Assembly (NCBI GenBank): GCA_941918925.1 | Contig: OW799233.1 | Coordinates: 8,796,001-8,860,000, forward strand | DNA length: 64,000 bases | From: Phyto melanocephala | Lineage: Eukaryota > Arthropoda > Insecta > Diptera > Rhinophoridae | Reading direction: 5' to 3' | Shown here: one piece after another, positions 1-12,602 of the stretch | Layout: every line of letters begins with the position of its first letter | Numbering within the stretch: the first letter of the stretch is position 1 | Translations under genes and position numbers: made by a program | Notes under the pieces: generated by a model | Databases searched by the model: none | Told to the model about the DNA's origin: nothing | What the model saw: only the letters and a program-made list of their open reading frames with translations

Positions 1-516
1 CTGTCAGTTACGTATTGCAATTCTTTCGAATAGTTGACAGTTTATTATGTTTGGAAAAGTTTATTTTTCGTAAGATCATTAAAATGTGACTAATTCTGGC
101 ATTCTTAGATTAGAACAAACGTTATTTAAGCAAAATTTTTGGAGCGAGTCGATTAAATTCAAAACATGGAAAATGAACAAATACTTGGTTAAACCCGGTA
201 TGCATTTCTGGCCCCAAAAATGTTATTTTGTTCGTTTTAAGATAAATTCCTGTATTGTTCTTAGTGCAAATTAAAAGTTTATTGTTGTGAACTCAATTAT
301 ATTTATATTCCTCATTCTGTCGTGTCCACATGTGCATTAATTTCTTGCCATTTCAAATACCAGTTTATTAGATACTTTTCTATTTTTAGTCAGAAATGAG
401 ATATTATCTTGTGATGAAAAGTACCTAAATATTAAGATACCTCCATACCAAATTTTTTCATACCCCATCCAGTAGTTTTTGAGCCAATTGAGTTTAGGAA
501 GACAGATAGAAAAACC

Positions 517-550
<34 letters not shown>

Positions 551-770
551 GATAAATAGTCCATGTAAAGATACAGCTTTTTTTACAATATTATTAAATA
601 CTGAGTATAGATTTATCGCATTACAAGATGTCATATGTAGAACTATTTTAATGCTGCTACAAATTCATTCGAAATATACACAGCAAAAGTGAAATTTCTG
701 ATTAAAAAAATAAACTTAGGCAATCAAAAGAAATATTTGTGTGAATGAGGACTTTTCACTTAATATGTAC
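1..770. other. AT-rich noncoding stretch with a GACA microsatellite
   Basis: I see no gene here. A run of about eight GACA units lies at 517-548; the open frame across it on the minus strand is only a product of the repeat. The rest is unremarkable AT-rich sequence. Confidence 0.6.
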
Positions 771-961
771 CAAGGCGAATTCAATAAGGTGAACTTATTA
801 GATCAGCTGATCATCAGCTGTTGACTACTTCTAGGGACCACTTGTCAAATTTTTGTTTATTTTTGACATACCGTTTTGTTTTACACTAACAAAATACTCG
901 TTTGTATTTTTTCACTTTGTAGTTGTTTTAGCGACGAGTTCACCTTATTGAATTCGCCTTG
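771..961. mobile_element. hAT-like MITE, 191 bp, with 8-bp target duplication
   Basis: The 24-bp ends are perfect inverted repeats, beginning CAAGGCGAATTCAATAAGGT and ending with its complement. The 8 bases ATATGTAC flank both sides (763-770 and 962-969). An 8-bp duplication with short inverted ends is the signature of hAT elements. There is no coding capacity. Related copies with CAAGGC ends recur at 9.55, 16.24, 17.85, 43.25 and 50.58 kb. Confidence 0.85.
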
Positions 962-1380
962 ATATGTACATTCAAACAAAGAAAAACATTTAATATTAAT
1001 ACAATTTTATGTTTGAATCTGTTAAATTTTTTATTGAAATATTTTCGACTTTAAAACTAATTATTACAACAAACAAATAAAAAGTTTATTAAAAATATTT
1101 CCAATTTTCAAACAAATTGTTAACAGAAACAAAAATTCACAAACATTTTTTTTATTTCTTTAATTCAGACAAAAATTTTAAAGAATAAATCAATGACAAG
1201 CTATTTAAAAAATCAGTTAAAATATCAAAGAAACACTTAATCAAACAGAATTATTTAAATAATAATAATAGACGTACGACACGCCAGACAAGAAGAAAGC
1301 TTGTTTAAAGTCTTGTTGCAAACTAAAATTTTTAAATCTACAATATTTTTAACTAATTAAGAATTCATGTGTTTATCTAA

Positions 1381-2071
1381 TAGCATGTTTTCACGAAACA
1401 TTCAATTACTTAATTCGCTCTTTTAATTACTTAAGTGAATTACCCTGTTTCCACGACATATTTTTAATTTGATTTAACAGTTCTTTTTCATGCTTTTTTT
1501 ATTTAAATTATCGTTTTGTTTTTTTTTTGCCTGCGAACATTAAGAAATATAAAATTTTATATAGAAAATTATAATTATTTTATCAATGGAGGCAAAAAGT
1601 AAGTAATAATAGTAATAATATTGTAAATTTATAAGAAATGTATGCAAAAAATATCATTATTTTTTTAATTACAAGAAAATTGGACCAGTGCAGCCAGCAA
1701 ATCTCTCTAAACACAATTTCGTCTCATCCAATAATTTTTATGTGGCCAATAGTCTTCTAGACATAACAACTTTCTTTAAAATCTTCTTTTTTGCTTCCAT
1801 TTTATTTTATATAGATGAAATTGAACTTTTTTCGCTTTTTGTTTTCGCTTTGCTTTGATTTTTTTTTTTTTTAACAACTGGATAAAAATTAGAAAAGACA
1901 CTGATTTTATTATAATTCGGATGGTAGTTCTAAACGAATTACCCACTAAAATAGTAATTTGCTTTGACAGTTTTGAATGGGGAAACTATGTAATTCGGTT
2001 CGTAATTAGGCTTTGAATTATAAATAAGACATCGAATTACGAATATCGTTGCCGTAGAAACATGCTATAAG
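1381..2071. mobile_element. possible long MITE with TAGCATGTTT ends
   Basis: The left end TAGCATGTTTTCACG and the right end, read in complement as TAGCATGTTTCTACG, form an imperfect inverted repeat about 690 bp apart. The interior is AT-rich with no open frame. The repeat match is the only evidence. Confidence 0.45.
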
Positions 2072-3075
2072 GTAATAATCAAACAAAAAATTATTTGAAA
2101 CAATTAAAATATTAATAGAATTTTTTTTTTAAACTCATAATTTATTTTTTGGATCTTTCTATAATAAGAAAATGACAATAAGTATTAAAATCTTAAATTA
2201 ATTAATTTCTGTGTGTATTGCCATTGCAATAGAGGCTCCAATTTTCATTGCATAGAGGTTATCGTTCTAGCTGGTCTGCGAGGGCCCATGTATAAATACT
2301 CTCGAGTCGAGTATGTCCATTATAATACAGTAGATTCTGTGCGAGAAGTTTTGGATGAATTTCCAGCTTTCGTACATATTTTGAGCAGAAGCGAACAAAT
2401 GGAACATTAAGGCCCTTGCGAATATTCGCGTTACTAATAAACCGCGGGTCTCCAGTAATATTCGCAGTCGCAATATTAATAGAAGTTGAAATTAAATTTG
2501 GGCTAACGTTTGTTTGAAAATATTTAAACGAAATTTTTTCTGTGTTTTTTTTTTTTTTTTGGATTGCAATAGGGATTAAGTTTATGTCAATAACTAAAGA
2601 ACTATTATTTTCCAGTCGAATCATAGAAATGAATAAAAGAACATAAAAACTCTAAATTTCATAATAAGTATTATTACATCACAGTAACATATGTATGAAT
2701 GTATGTATTTACGTATGTATCTCTATGTATGAAATGATATATTGTTTTGTAGGTATAGATTTTATCTGTTGAAGTTGCAGAGAAAAAAATGCTAAAACTA
2801 TTATTTAAAATTTCATGGTTTATAGCAACATACGAGTTAGCATGTAAAGCAAATATTACAAACGTATGTACATACATACATACGTACTTATGTACTTATA
2901 AACTATTGTTAAAAAACTCTTTCATAACCAACAAAGTACAATGAACTTTCACAGCTACTTACCAGAACACTGACTAAAGTACGAATATGTTTGTATGTAT
3001 GTACATATGTATGTATAGTGTAAAGTATTATCCACATGAAATCCGTTCAAACTTTTAATAAACCTAATCTAACAA
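2072..3075. other. noncoding AT-rich stretch
   Basis: There are short open frames on both strands, but none has splice-site context or recognisable protein similarity. Near 2690-2890 and 2990-3015 there are diffuse ATGT/ACAT microsatellites. Confidence 0.4.
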
Positions 3076-3082
3076 CAACTAA

Positions 3083-3765
3083 CAGTGCTATATTCGGCCG
3101 TGCCGAATCTTATATACCCTTCACAAAGTGTAGTCATGCAATAACAATTGTATGTATCACCATTCATCTCATATAAAATACGTGCATACACGTTAGAATA
3201 AATGTGGCATCGAATCCCAGCTGAGCCAAAAAAATTTTATTTTATTTTATTTAATATATTATTTATATTTTATTATTTTTTTTTATATTTTTTTAAATTT
3301 TTTTAAAAAATTTTTTTAGAAAATTTTTTTTAAATTTTTTTTTGTAGTTTTTTTTATTATTTTTTTCTTATTTTTAATATTTTTTTTTTGTAATTTTTTT
3401 TGTTTGGTATGTTTTTTACATGTATGTAGGTATCTATGTTGTTGTTGTAATTGTAATATCTCAGAAAGTTATTGGGCGATTGTGCTGAATTTCAATAGCG
3501 ATTCATTCCTGGATATTTCCAAGAGATTGATACCATATACAGATCTGAGGAACATATAGTTGCTTCTAAAAGTTGATTTCAACCAACACACGGGCAGACG
3601 GACAGACGGTCAGGGCTTAATCGACTCCTCTATTCATAAGCTTTCAGAAAATATATACTTTATGGGGTCGGAAATGAAAATTGTAGAAATTACAAACGGA
3701 ATGACAAAGCTATATATACCCTTGTGCACCACAAGTGAAGGGTATAATGACGAAATTATTTTATA
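3083..3765 (-). mobile_element. Helentron-like (DINE-type) repeat, copy 1
   Basis: At the low-coordinate end is the hairpin ATTCGGCCGTGCCGAAT followed by TATACCCTTCAC. At the other end is the complementary subterminal repeat GTGAAGGGTATA. Between them are a poly-T-rich core and the block containing TATACTTTATGGGGTCGGAA. The hairpin marks the 3' end, so the element reads on the minus strand. Nearly the same sequence lies at 51.81-52.53 kb. Confidence 0.7.
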
Positions 3766-4054
3766 GAATTTTCTTCATATGTTATGGTCAACACCTTTAA
3801 ACATTAAGAAAAAGTTTCTGTACATGTGATGAGTAATAACAAACCACGGTCGAAAAATTTTTGTAAAATTTGGCATGGTTGGGTTCATTAATAGCAAAAA
3901 AAGTAAAAGCTTTTAAAAAGTATTATTATGGGATTATAAACAAAAAAAAAACAAAAGCAAAAATGTTAATAAAACAAATTAAGATCTTACAAATATCTAT
4001 ACAAAACGGATCTTGTACTCATCACCAGATGCCAAAATTCCCACTTCCTAGACT

Positions 4055-4330
4055 GGTTGGACATGGAATTCGATGTAGCGGATAGTGTAAGGTATCTAGG
4101 ATTTTAACTCTGCGCGAGTTACACTCGATTGATATCACTCGGGAAAAGGGTGGCTTTCTTGGATTTTATGTTGACGGAACGAATTAGGGAAAGCGGTAGC
4201 TTCTTTATCCCGTATTTTTAGAAAAAGGTGTCTTAGACTACCGGATTACTGTGGCATTCTGCAGGATAAAATATCGGCGATCAAAAAGGCAGTAAACTGG
4301 TGGAGATACTACAGGGTATACATAAGTAGT
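4055..4330 (+). pseudogene. possible degraded LINE reverse-transcriptase fragment
   Basis: One frame reads EFDVADSVRYLGF, like the VKYLGV segment after the palm domain of LINE reverse transcriptases. The surrounding sequence is less AT-rich than its neighbours. Several stops and frame changes follow. Similarity is limited to this short motif, so the call is tentative. Confidence 0.3.
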
Positions 4331-6545
4331 TTATACCTGTATTTGTTGGGCATCTCTAAAAGAGATACAATCCACTGTTGAGCTTAGATGCGTACCTGAC
4401 CATTCATGGGGTTACTTATGCCACTCTTCCGCTGTTGGTACTCTAACTGGAGACTGTGTCCTAGGAGTATACGCAAAGATAATAATTATCCCATTCAATC
4501 ACCTCTGCAGAGGTTTTTGAAACTGTCATTGCCCAGCAGAGGCGGGACTTAGAGCCCGGCATCTGCGGAAAAGTTTTCTTTACAAGTGTATCTCACGTTG
4601 GTATTAGGAGAATATGCTCGTTTGTATGTGCTTCGGGTTAGTTTTAGATTGTAAGAACCTTTTTTCTCTGTTTAGAGGTGTTCGTTGGTTCATCCCAAAG
4701 AAATCAGCCATGGATCCAAGTGTGATGGTCTTCGAATCATCAGCCAGTTCAACCTAACATTTGTGTCACTATTCAAAAGTGGCAATATGTCGATAGCCAA
4801 ATTATTAGGCCTAATCGTCCTCAGTGCGACCCCTATTATAATTAATTTTCAACAATTTTCTTAATGACAATAAACTTTTTTTTTATCGATTTGGAAGAAG
4901 TAGGACACGCAAATGGGTTAAAAGTTGTTTAAAAAAAAGCACAACAGAACAACAAGCACAAGAAGAACAACAACACTGCAATGACAATATCAAACCATTT
5001 GATTCCACTCGTAATGCACAACAGTTACAATTGATTAAAATAATACTATTTCAGTTGCAATTTTTTTCTTCTCATAAATATCATTGAAATTTAAAGCAAA
5101 TAAATGCAACCGGATTTTATAGGAACACTGCTTAACACATTAAGTAGTGTAAAGAGTGGCTGTTGACTGTAAAACTTTGGAAAACAAATTACACATAAAT
5201 TAATGCCCCCTAAGGCAGACAAATAGGCGCTCGTAGTTGGTAAAACTAAAAAAAGGAACAGACACACACACGACAGCACATAAATAACTACTTGTACAAT
5301 TCCTAAGAAGTTCATAGAGAAGTGTTTGTTTGTGTGATATTTCAACAACTAAAAAACGTCAGGGAACCGAATGACAAAAAAAAAAGTGGAAGTACTAATA
5401 TCAGACAGACAGTCATTTGCTTAGTTTTAAGAAGAAAAAAAAAACTTTCACTATTCTGTCGGAACCAAAAGAGGAAATGTTTTGTAGGGTGGCTGGCGGC
5501 AAGAATAGTTTGAAAGTTATGCCTGAATTTTGGTCTTTTTTTGTGTTGCAGTTGCAGACTGTCTGTAAACAAATTCAAAACTTTATTAGCTGCATTTGTG
5601 TCTGTATTCAAAAAAAAAAAAAAAAATAACGTCGTTTCTATAAGCACTTTTAGTTTTTAAAATAATGCATTTCGCAGACAAGTTATATAATCATGCATAC
5701 GAATGTTTTGTGGGGAGCTGACACAAATACAGAGAAGATAATAAAACTGATGATGTTTTCAAATGTGTTGTAAAATCTGTCAACATTCTTATTTATAAAT
5801 TGCAAATCGTATTAACATGTTTTTTTTCTTTTTATTAAAATGCAGGCGCCAGTATAGTGTTTTTAAAGAAGGAGAAGAAGAAGTTTTTATTGAATTGCAT
5901 TTTTATAGGTCTATAATTGTTTATCTTATTGGCAGCCTTTTAAATTTTAAGTTGTCATAATGACAGCTGCACAGATACAAAATAAATCGAAAAAACAAAA
6001 AATTGGTTGTAAAATTTTGTGTCAAAAGTTTTCGTTAGATAAATAAGTTTGTGAGATGTAAAATTTTTAGATTTTTGAAATATAAAAGAAGAGGTAAAAT
6101 TTGACTGAAACAGAACAGTTGTCATATAAAATATGTCTGTTCATTTGTGTTCAATTTATAATTATAATTATGGAATATGGAGCGATGATTTTAAAAAGAG
6201 CAAATTTTTACCATTTGGTTTATCAGTGTAAAAAGAAATGATTCTGAAAATCCTCAGCCAGGTGTGCCATTTCACCATGAATAGAGTTATAAACGAACAA
6301 ATTTTGCAAAACATTGAAATTGTTTAAGTATGTCCTCGTCTATATTATGGAACATTTGTTGCAAAACATTTTCAAATTCTCTTTCAAAATTGCCTTCGTG
6401 TCCACATAGTGACTGGTTGGTTGGTTGGTTATCGTGGTAGTTCGCTGCACGCCAACAGTCAAGTAGAGTCTGTATGACTCCGTTTTGACAGGACCACATC
6501 ACTCGTCAGCTTCTAGTGTATCTCAGAATAAAATCCAAGAGTAAG
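4331..6545. other. noncoding stretch, no recognisable gene
   Basis: Open frames of 60-100 codons near 5.1-5.65 kb are crossed by homopolymer runs and show no codon bias or splice context. I recognise nothing else. Confidence 0.4.
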
Positions 6546-6546
6546 G

Positions 6547-6990
6547 GTACTAGATCCACCCCGTGGCCCTGAGATATCTCAGTAGATAATTCAGTCCAAC
6601 TTCAGATATCGCAGAGAGGCCATCTAGTATATGTTCGCCCAGAAATCTGTGTCTCTTAGCCGCCAGTGCAGGACATTCGCAGAGAAAGTGGAAAACCGAT
6701 TCCTCCTTCTCTCTATCCAGACAACTGCGACAATGGTCGTTCGATGGGAGTCCGAGCCGACTTGCATGTTTGCCTAACATCCAGTGACCCGTCAATACCG
6801 CCAGCAACCTCGATATGTCCCTCCGACTCCGACTGGTAAGTTGCAATGTACGTCGTGCATCAAAAGAGGGCCACGTAAGCCGTGCCACCTTACACGTGCT
6901 CAGCCCACGCCACCTGTTATCAGCCTTCCGGAGAAAGTGTCTGGAGATTCTGCTCTTAATGTGTCACATAGTGACACTCGGCTTTCGAAA
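6547..6990 (-). pseudogene. 3' end of a LINE ORF2 (C-terminal Cys/His region)
   Basis: The minus strand reads continuously from about 6985 to a stop at 6550. It carries the C-terminal pattern of I/LOA-type LINE polyproteins: a zinc-finger-like CRSC...H...CECP cluster, then about 35 more residues (HILDGLSAISEVGLNYLLRY). The upstream RNase H and RT parts are not attached, so this is a truncated or rearranged copy. A similar tail fragment lies on the plus strand at 59.82-59.99 kb. Confidence 0.6.
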
Positions 6991-7129
6991 CTTTTATTTT
7001 TTTTACACACCCTCATAAAGCAAACTTCTTGGCGATTAAGAAGAACAAAGGAAAATTGCATGTACACAAAACAATGTACCCTCTTCCATTTTTCTTTTAT
7101 TAACAAGCTCAAGAATTTTGCAGCAAATC

Positions 7130-7510
7130 TTCCATAATGTGCACGTCGACTATTTACACAAATTACTATTGTGTGGGAAATGTGTTTTGTAAATTACGTT
7201 AACTTTATGGTCCCATAATCGGCCCAACGATTCAGCTATTCAAACCTTTGTGACGAAATTTTGCACCAATTTCACTTTATTAAACATTAACCCGAATGCG
7301 ATGGGTGCGTGCCGAGGATAATATTGCTGCTATATCAGCTATCGTCAATAAAGTTCTTTATTCTTGAACGACAATACAAGTCTTGACGTTACAGTTAATA
7401 GAGCAAGATATCGTGCGATGATTACTGACTTATTTTGCCCGAAATTGAAGCTTTATCAAGATGGTTCTGCACGGCATGCGATGCCATCAAATCTGAACTC
7501 ATGTTTTAGA
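7130..7510 (+). pseudogene. degenerate mariner-like transposase remnant
   Basis: Broken plus-strand frames resemble parts of an insect mariner transposase: a PNAMGACRG segment, then a short run ending YQDGSARHA, like the catalytic FQQDGATCHT motif. Stops and frameshifts are frequent. There is no intact open frame and no clear terminal repeats. Confidence 0.45.
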
Positions 7511-7689
7511 GTAAACCATTAACCGCCACGATTAAGCGATTAGACCCCATTAGAATATTTTCTAGTTAATCTTTTTAGTGCTAACCCACTCAGTTTCAGT
7601 TCGATTTTTCAAGATTTGGGTGATCCCATAGTATGTTCGTCAGTCACCTTTCCGAGAGCAATATTTTGTTACTTTCAAACGCGTTCCTT

Positions 7690-7995
7690 CATCGCTCAAA
7701 CTTTTAGTTAATTTTTGAGCCACCGAAAGGGTTTAGCATTTTCCAAGCTAAAATAGACTCCATTTTGGATAATTTGTCGTCTTCTTCGTTTTCGATAATG
7801 CCGTGATGTCCTGGTATCCATATTAGCTCTAGGTGTTCACAATTTTCATGCGAGTTTATCTCACTCTTGCATTGCAGGACATTCCGAAATTCAACTTTTA
7901 ACGTAAAGCTAGCGATTACGATATTCCGTAATTGCTATAATCTCAGCATGAGATTCCGTCTGGTAGTCGGAAGTGTTTACCTCTATTTGGGTTTA
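7690..7995 (-). pseudogene. degenerate LINE RNase H fragment
   Basis: The minus strand reads QTESHAEIIAI and, further on, ELIWIPGHHGIIENEEDD. These match the Glu-containing helix and the WVPGHSGIxGNExAD motif of the RNase H domain in I/LOA-type LINEs. Stops separate the two. It may belong to the same ancient insertion as the tail at 6.55-6.99 kb, which has the same orientation. Confidence 0.5.
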
Positions 7996-8283
7996 TATGT
8001 TTTAGAAACCTATTCCAGTACGATCACTAATATTCGATTCGTCTGTATAAAGATCGGTATCTTAGGTATTTTTCACCCTAATAACTTCATCCCATTCTCC
8101 CTTCTCGCAAAAAAAATTCCAAAAATGTAATCGAAGAGAGAATTTGAAAGTTTATAAAGAAGTAAAACCCTACTGTTTTGCCGACTCGATTCTTGTTACA
8201 AGGCATGAGACTAGCAAACCTAGTTCTTTCCTTTTATTTGATTTTTAGAACAAGTGATAGAACTGGTTATTTTGTTTAATATT

Positions 8284-8532
8284 TCTGTGCCTTGGAGCTA
8301 AAAGGGCCAATGTCAAAATATTTACTTTTGAGAAAATTTGAATTGAACTTTAATTTTTATAGATGCTTTCATAGTGACATTGGCCAGCATTTTATTTATG
8401 AAGCTGTTCTGGGTTAAGTATGACTTTAGCTGATTTACCATAATGAATTAGAGCAAGAAAACAAATCTAATGCAATGATTAACTCAAAAGAGCAAAAAAG
8501 TGATATTGGCCCTTTTAGCTCCAAGCCACAGA
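8284..8532. mobile_element. MITE, about 249 bp, with 28-bp inverted ends
   Basis: The ends TCTGTGCCTTGGAGCTAAAA and TTTTAGCTCCAAGCCACAGA are inverted copies continuing inward for 28 bp with one mismatch. The interior is AT-rich and noncoding. I could not define a target duplication. Confidence 0.75.
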
Positions 8533-9475
8533 TTTATTGTAATGCAATTGGTAATTCAGAAGAAGGAATTAGCCAGCAAAAATGTATTGTCATTGTGTTC
8601 TTAATGTAATGTCCAATTTTTTGATAGACTTTAATAAATTTAAAAATTGATGAAAAATATTAAAGGGGCTTACAAATGCTCACGGGTTATTTCTAGTTGT
8701 TAAAACACATATTAAAAAACTAAAACTTATTTTCAAAACTGTTACAAGCAAACTATTTAACTTTGAATTTTAAAAGACACCATTTGCTTGTAAGAAATTA
8801 CCAGCAGTATTAGGAGGGCGTGATTGTCGTAAGTTTGGCGGTTTTCTTTAAGCTTAATCTATTGTATTCTATTGTTTATAAATATAAATTTGTTCATTTC
8901 AAATAAAAAATGTTGGGGGATTTAAATGGATGAAAGTTGCACCATAAAACCAATCATACCAATCCATACTTTAAAATAATTTTAATTGTATGGCTTTTGA
9001 ATAGACAAGTATGTATTCAAACTACTCATTGAAAAAAAATTTATTCGTTCGCGTGGGAAAACGAGAAGAAGAAACGCATTTTAAATGGCATGTTTTGTTT
9101 GTCAGTTTCAATGTGTTTTTTCAAAATTTGTATTTATTTAACTTGACAAAAATGAACAAATAAAACTATTCACATATTTATTTGCCTTAAAAATAGCATT
9201 TATGTGTACAAATTATTTATTTTTATTAAATGATATTCTGGTGTTAAATATTTAATTGTACACTAGCCGTACACTACCACAGTGACAACTGCATTATCAG
9301 TTTGTGCTAATTTTTGCAAAACAAAAAAAAAATAAAAAAACCGTCCGACATCGCCCATTTCAGAAATAATTTCTGACACAGCCTATGAATAGGGCTATAC
9401 CGTTCTTTCTGAGTCCGTGTCATCTGTTTGCCACTGTTAACTTTGTATTTGACGTATTGATAGAAATTTTAAATG
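8533..9475. other. noncoding AT-rich stretch
   Basis: No open frame, repeat boundary or splice context worth annotating was seen. Confidence 0.4.
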
Positions 9476-9551
9476 CAGGGTGGGCCAAAAGTCACCATGG
9501 GGCTTAAAAATTTAATAACTTTTACATATATTTTTTTATGATTTTTATTCA

Positions 9552-9757
9552 AGGCATATTTATTCATCAGGTAGTCTTGATTCGTCAGCTGATTATTTTT
9601 TTCATCACTTATTTTAAATTTCAGCTGTCAAAATGCATAAATAAAAAACCTTTTTCTCTCTAATTTATTTCAAATGTCAAACTTCATACATACAAAATAT
9701 AAACAAAAAAATTCTCTCCGAACTGCAATTACCTGATGAATAAATATGCTTTTGATT
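9552..9757. mobile_element. CAAGGC-family MITE inside the mariner element
   Basis: The left end CAAGGCATATTTATTCATCA is mirrored by TGATGAATAAATATGC on the right. The interior holds TTCGTCAGCTGATT and CAGCTGTCAAA, shared with copies at 16.24, 18.57 and 43.3 kb. Confidence 0.65.
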
Positions 9758-9825
9758 TTCAAACTATAAAATGGAAATTTTTTTGACAATAATTATGAAA
9801 AATAATATCACTTAAATGATAAACG

Positions 9826-10000
9826 CATGGTGTAATTACATAAGGTGATAGCGTAAAGGAGAACAATTTTTGTCTCTCTTTTTTATGTATGGAGTTTGAT
9901 AATTTCCAGAGTTGAAATCATTTTTTTAAATACATATGTAGTTTGACATACTCCAGAACACAAAAAAATAGTCAGCAAGGCTGGCACCGCCACCTTGTAT
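9826..10000. repeat. dispersed short repeat (copy 1)
   Basis: About 175 bp beginning CATGGTGTAATTACATAAGG and ending CACCGCCACCTTGTAT is repeated almost exactly at 23.36-23.52 kb inside a CRMP intron. The ends ATAAGGTG and CACCTTGTAT are roughly inverted, so it is probably a small MITE. Confidence 0.65.
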
Positions 10001-10377
10001 AAGTGTACCCTGGATCAAAGTTTTCAGCTTCTCAATGATGGGCTGGTTTTAGGGAATTTGCTGTAATATTTTTCAAAATTAGTGACTTTAGTGCTCGAGT
10101 TTCTGCGACAATGTTGACTTTTTTAATGATTGTTTTGGGCTTGTTAAAATATACTCGCTCCTTTAATAATCCCAAAGAAAATAGTCAGATGCTGGCAAAT
10201 CTGGCGAACGCGCTGGCCAATTAATTTCCGTATTTTTGGAACTTATTTGCTCTTGAGCAGTGTGGGAAGTTGCTCTATCCTGCTGAAAACACATCTTAGG
10301 TCTGTTTTTAAGAGCTCGACGTAAAAAATTCTTTATCATACATCGATACCGCTTTTCATTCCAAGGCGCAATAATAT

Positions 10378-10972
10378 TGTTACAGATTTATTTTAAATAG
10401 CTTAATTTACATTATAATTTTATTTTAGTTATATTTACAGTAGTTTAAGTTACAATAGTTTTGTTTGCATTAGTTTGTGTACGTTTAGCATTTCGTTTGT
10501 TTCGCTGGTTGTTCGAACATGATGTTAAGTTATATGCAGCCGAGTGAGTTATTATGTGCAGCATACTCTTAGGCACTTTTATTATTTCTGCATATTACTT
10601 AACATTAACATTACGTCTTAATTTAAATGTAACGGTTTTCGAATGAACTAGTGTGTACATACATACGAGAACTTTGTCGAATGTTACCAAACACCACTTT
10701 GTTACTATAAATAACCGAACAACACAGCTAACATGATCAGTACTACAGTAGAGCTTGTAAAGTGTGCATCAAAGTGAGTTTGATAATAAAAGTGTATAAC
10801 CATAAGTGAAATAAGTAAAGCGACATAAAAAGCAATATCTGAGTGTGTTTAAATAAATAAAGTGCTTTTAATATTATAACTAATTTCAACTGTTTTTATT
10901 TGCAATACGAAAAGAACTCAAAGTATATTTAAAGGAAATAAGCCAACATTTATAAAAGGCATAAAAGTAACA
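10378..10972. mobile_element. solo LTR, 595 bp, 4-bp target duplication ATAT
   Basis: The segment begins TGTTAC and ends GTAACA, the TG...CA form of retrotransposon LTRs. It is flanked on both sides by ATAT (10374-10377, 10973-10976). It interrupts the transposase-derived sequence of the surrounding mariner element, which resumes on the far side. An AATAAA-rich stretch in its right third could be the polyadenylation region. No internal retrotransposon sequence remains, as expected after LTR-LTR recombination. A 4-bp duplication suits Ty3/gypsy elements. Confidence 0.75.
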
Positions 10973-11614
10973 ATATTTTCGGATGTAATATCACACCATA
11001 CTGTACACCTAATGAGGTGCAATTGGCGTTGGTAAATGGCTATTGGATTTTCAGAAGATGAGCTTTATCACTCATAATCATTGTAGATGATCGGCGGATT
11101 TTAGTTCTTGCACCAATTGCACCTTATATGAGAATAACAGTAATTTTTTAATTTAAAATGCTCGGTAGTAACGTACAGAGCCATTTCTAGTTGAATAGAA
11201 CGGTTCTGGTAGACATTTCTGGTATTTTGTTAACACTTTGCTCTATACGTTGAATATTTTCCGCAGTCTGAATTATAACATGGCCTACCGGTTCGAGGCA
11301 AATCTCCTACGGTTTCATGTTGGCGGTGACGATGATCTAAGCAACGAATTATTGCTTTAGACAACGAAATTCTGAAAAATTTCGACGATATGCTCTAATG
11401 CGTTAAAATAATTGATTGCTCATATACATACATATGTACATAAATAAAAATTTCCATTATTTTGCATCTTTGTTCTGTTGTGATTTTTCCTTAACAATGG
11501 TGTTTGTAAAGCTGTACTATGTTTTTTAACTGCCATTTTTCTCCAGGTGTTTTTTATTAAAACAATAATGTCTTAAAATTTTTAAACTCAATGGTGAGTT
11601 TTGGTCCACCCTGT

Positions 11615-12600
11615 ATAAGAAAATAAAATTTGTGTTAAACGAAATCCTAAGAAAAAGCGAATTGTGTGCGAGTTCTTTAACAATCGGCTCTAACTCTTAA
11701 ACAATTTCTTATTGCGAAATATTTTTTATTTCAATAATTATATTTTGTGGTAGGGTGTAAGAAGGTCAAGCTTGACTAGTTACAATATTTTTTTTTTTTT
11801 TTATTAAATTATGTTCTAAATACCATCACCATTATGATTATTGGTCATACGAGTACAACAGATCGCGCGCGACATACACAACATCCGTTTATTGTTTGTG
11901 TCTAAAATTTTGTAAAAAATTAAATTGAATTAAATTTAACTCGTTCATTCACAGTCGCATAAATTTTGCAAGATTTCTAAATGAATGAGGGAAAATTTGT
12001 TTGTTTGTGTTTTTTTTGTCAGTTTTTGACCCCAAAAACAAATCAACAAATTGTTGCTGTTAAGTTGTTTCACACTTGTTACATACACACACTTGTACTT
12101 AAATAATGAGACATAAGTACATATGTATGTATGTATTTACTAAAAAAAGAAAACAAAGTTGAGACTATTTATTAAAAATGTGTAGCAATCTTGCGTCAAT
12201 ACAAGAGATTTTAATTTATTTATTTATTTAGTGTAAATAACTAAAGAAAAGCGTGGGTTAAACGAGATTTTAATATCATTTGATATAATTTGGACAATCC
12301 TACGCATCTTACTCATATGTATGTATGTATTTGTATTTACCTTTAAAATTTCAAAAATCACCAAAAGCCAAGAAAAATGTTTGTTATTTAAAAACAAAAA
12401 TGCATTAAGTTTAAAACTTTTATACTTTTGATTATATTTTATTTTATAAATTTATAAATTTCCATTTAAAAATAAAGTAAGTTCCCCTCGCTCCCATTAG
12501 GAGAATAACGTCTCAACTAAATATCCCTGTACATATTTTTATTCAATTATTAAATAAAGTAAAAACTTTAACTTCACAATATAATCACTACTTAAAAAAA
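11615..12600. other. noncoding AT-rich stretch
   Basis: Contains poly-T runs and short ATGT repeats near 12.12 and 12.32 kb. No gene is recognised. Confidence 0.4.
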
Positions 12601-12602
12601 CA

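Larger units (their letters stand above)
9476..11614 (-). mobile_element. mariner-like element, decayed, with nested insertions
   Basis: The ends CAGGGTGGGCCAAAAGTCAC and GTGAGTTTTGGTCCACCCTG are inverted repeats of about 24 bp with a few mismatches. The minus strand near 10.30-10.15 kb reads KMCFQQDRATSHTA and INWPARSPDLPASDYFLW, the catalytic-core motifs of a mariner-family transposase, then hits a stop. The element has been entered by a CAAGGC MITE (9.55-9.76 kb), another MITE (9.83-10.0 kb) and a solo LTR (10.38-10.97 kb). Confidence 0.75.

Noticed and set aside
337..564. Minus-strand ORF of 75 codons
   Set aside because: Half of it is the GACA microsatellite.
2213..2410. 65-codon ORF with somewhat protein-like composition
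   Set aside because: No splice context, no recognised similarity, and an overlapping frame on the other strand is longer.
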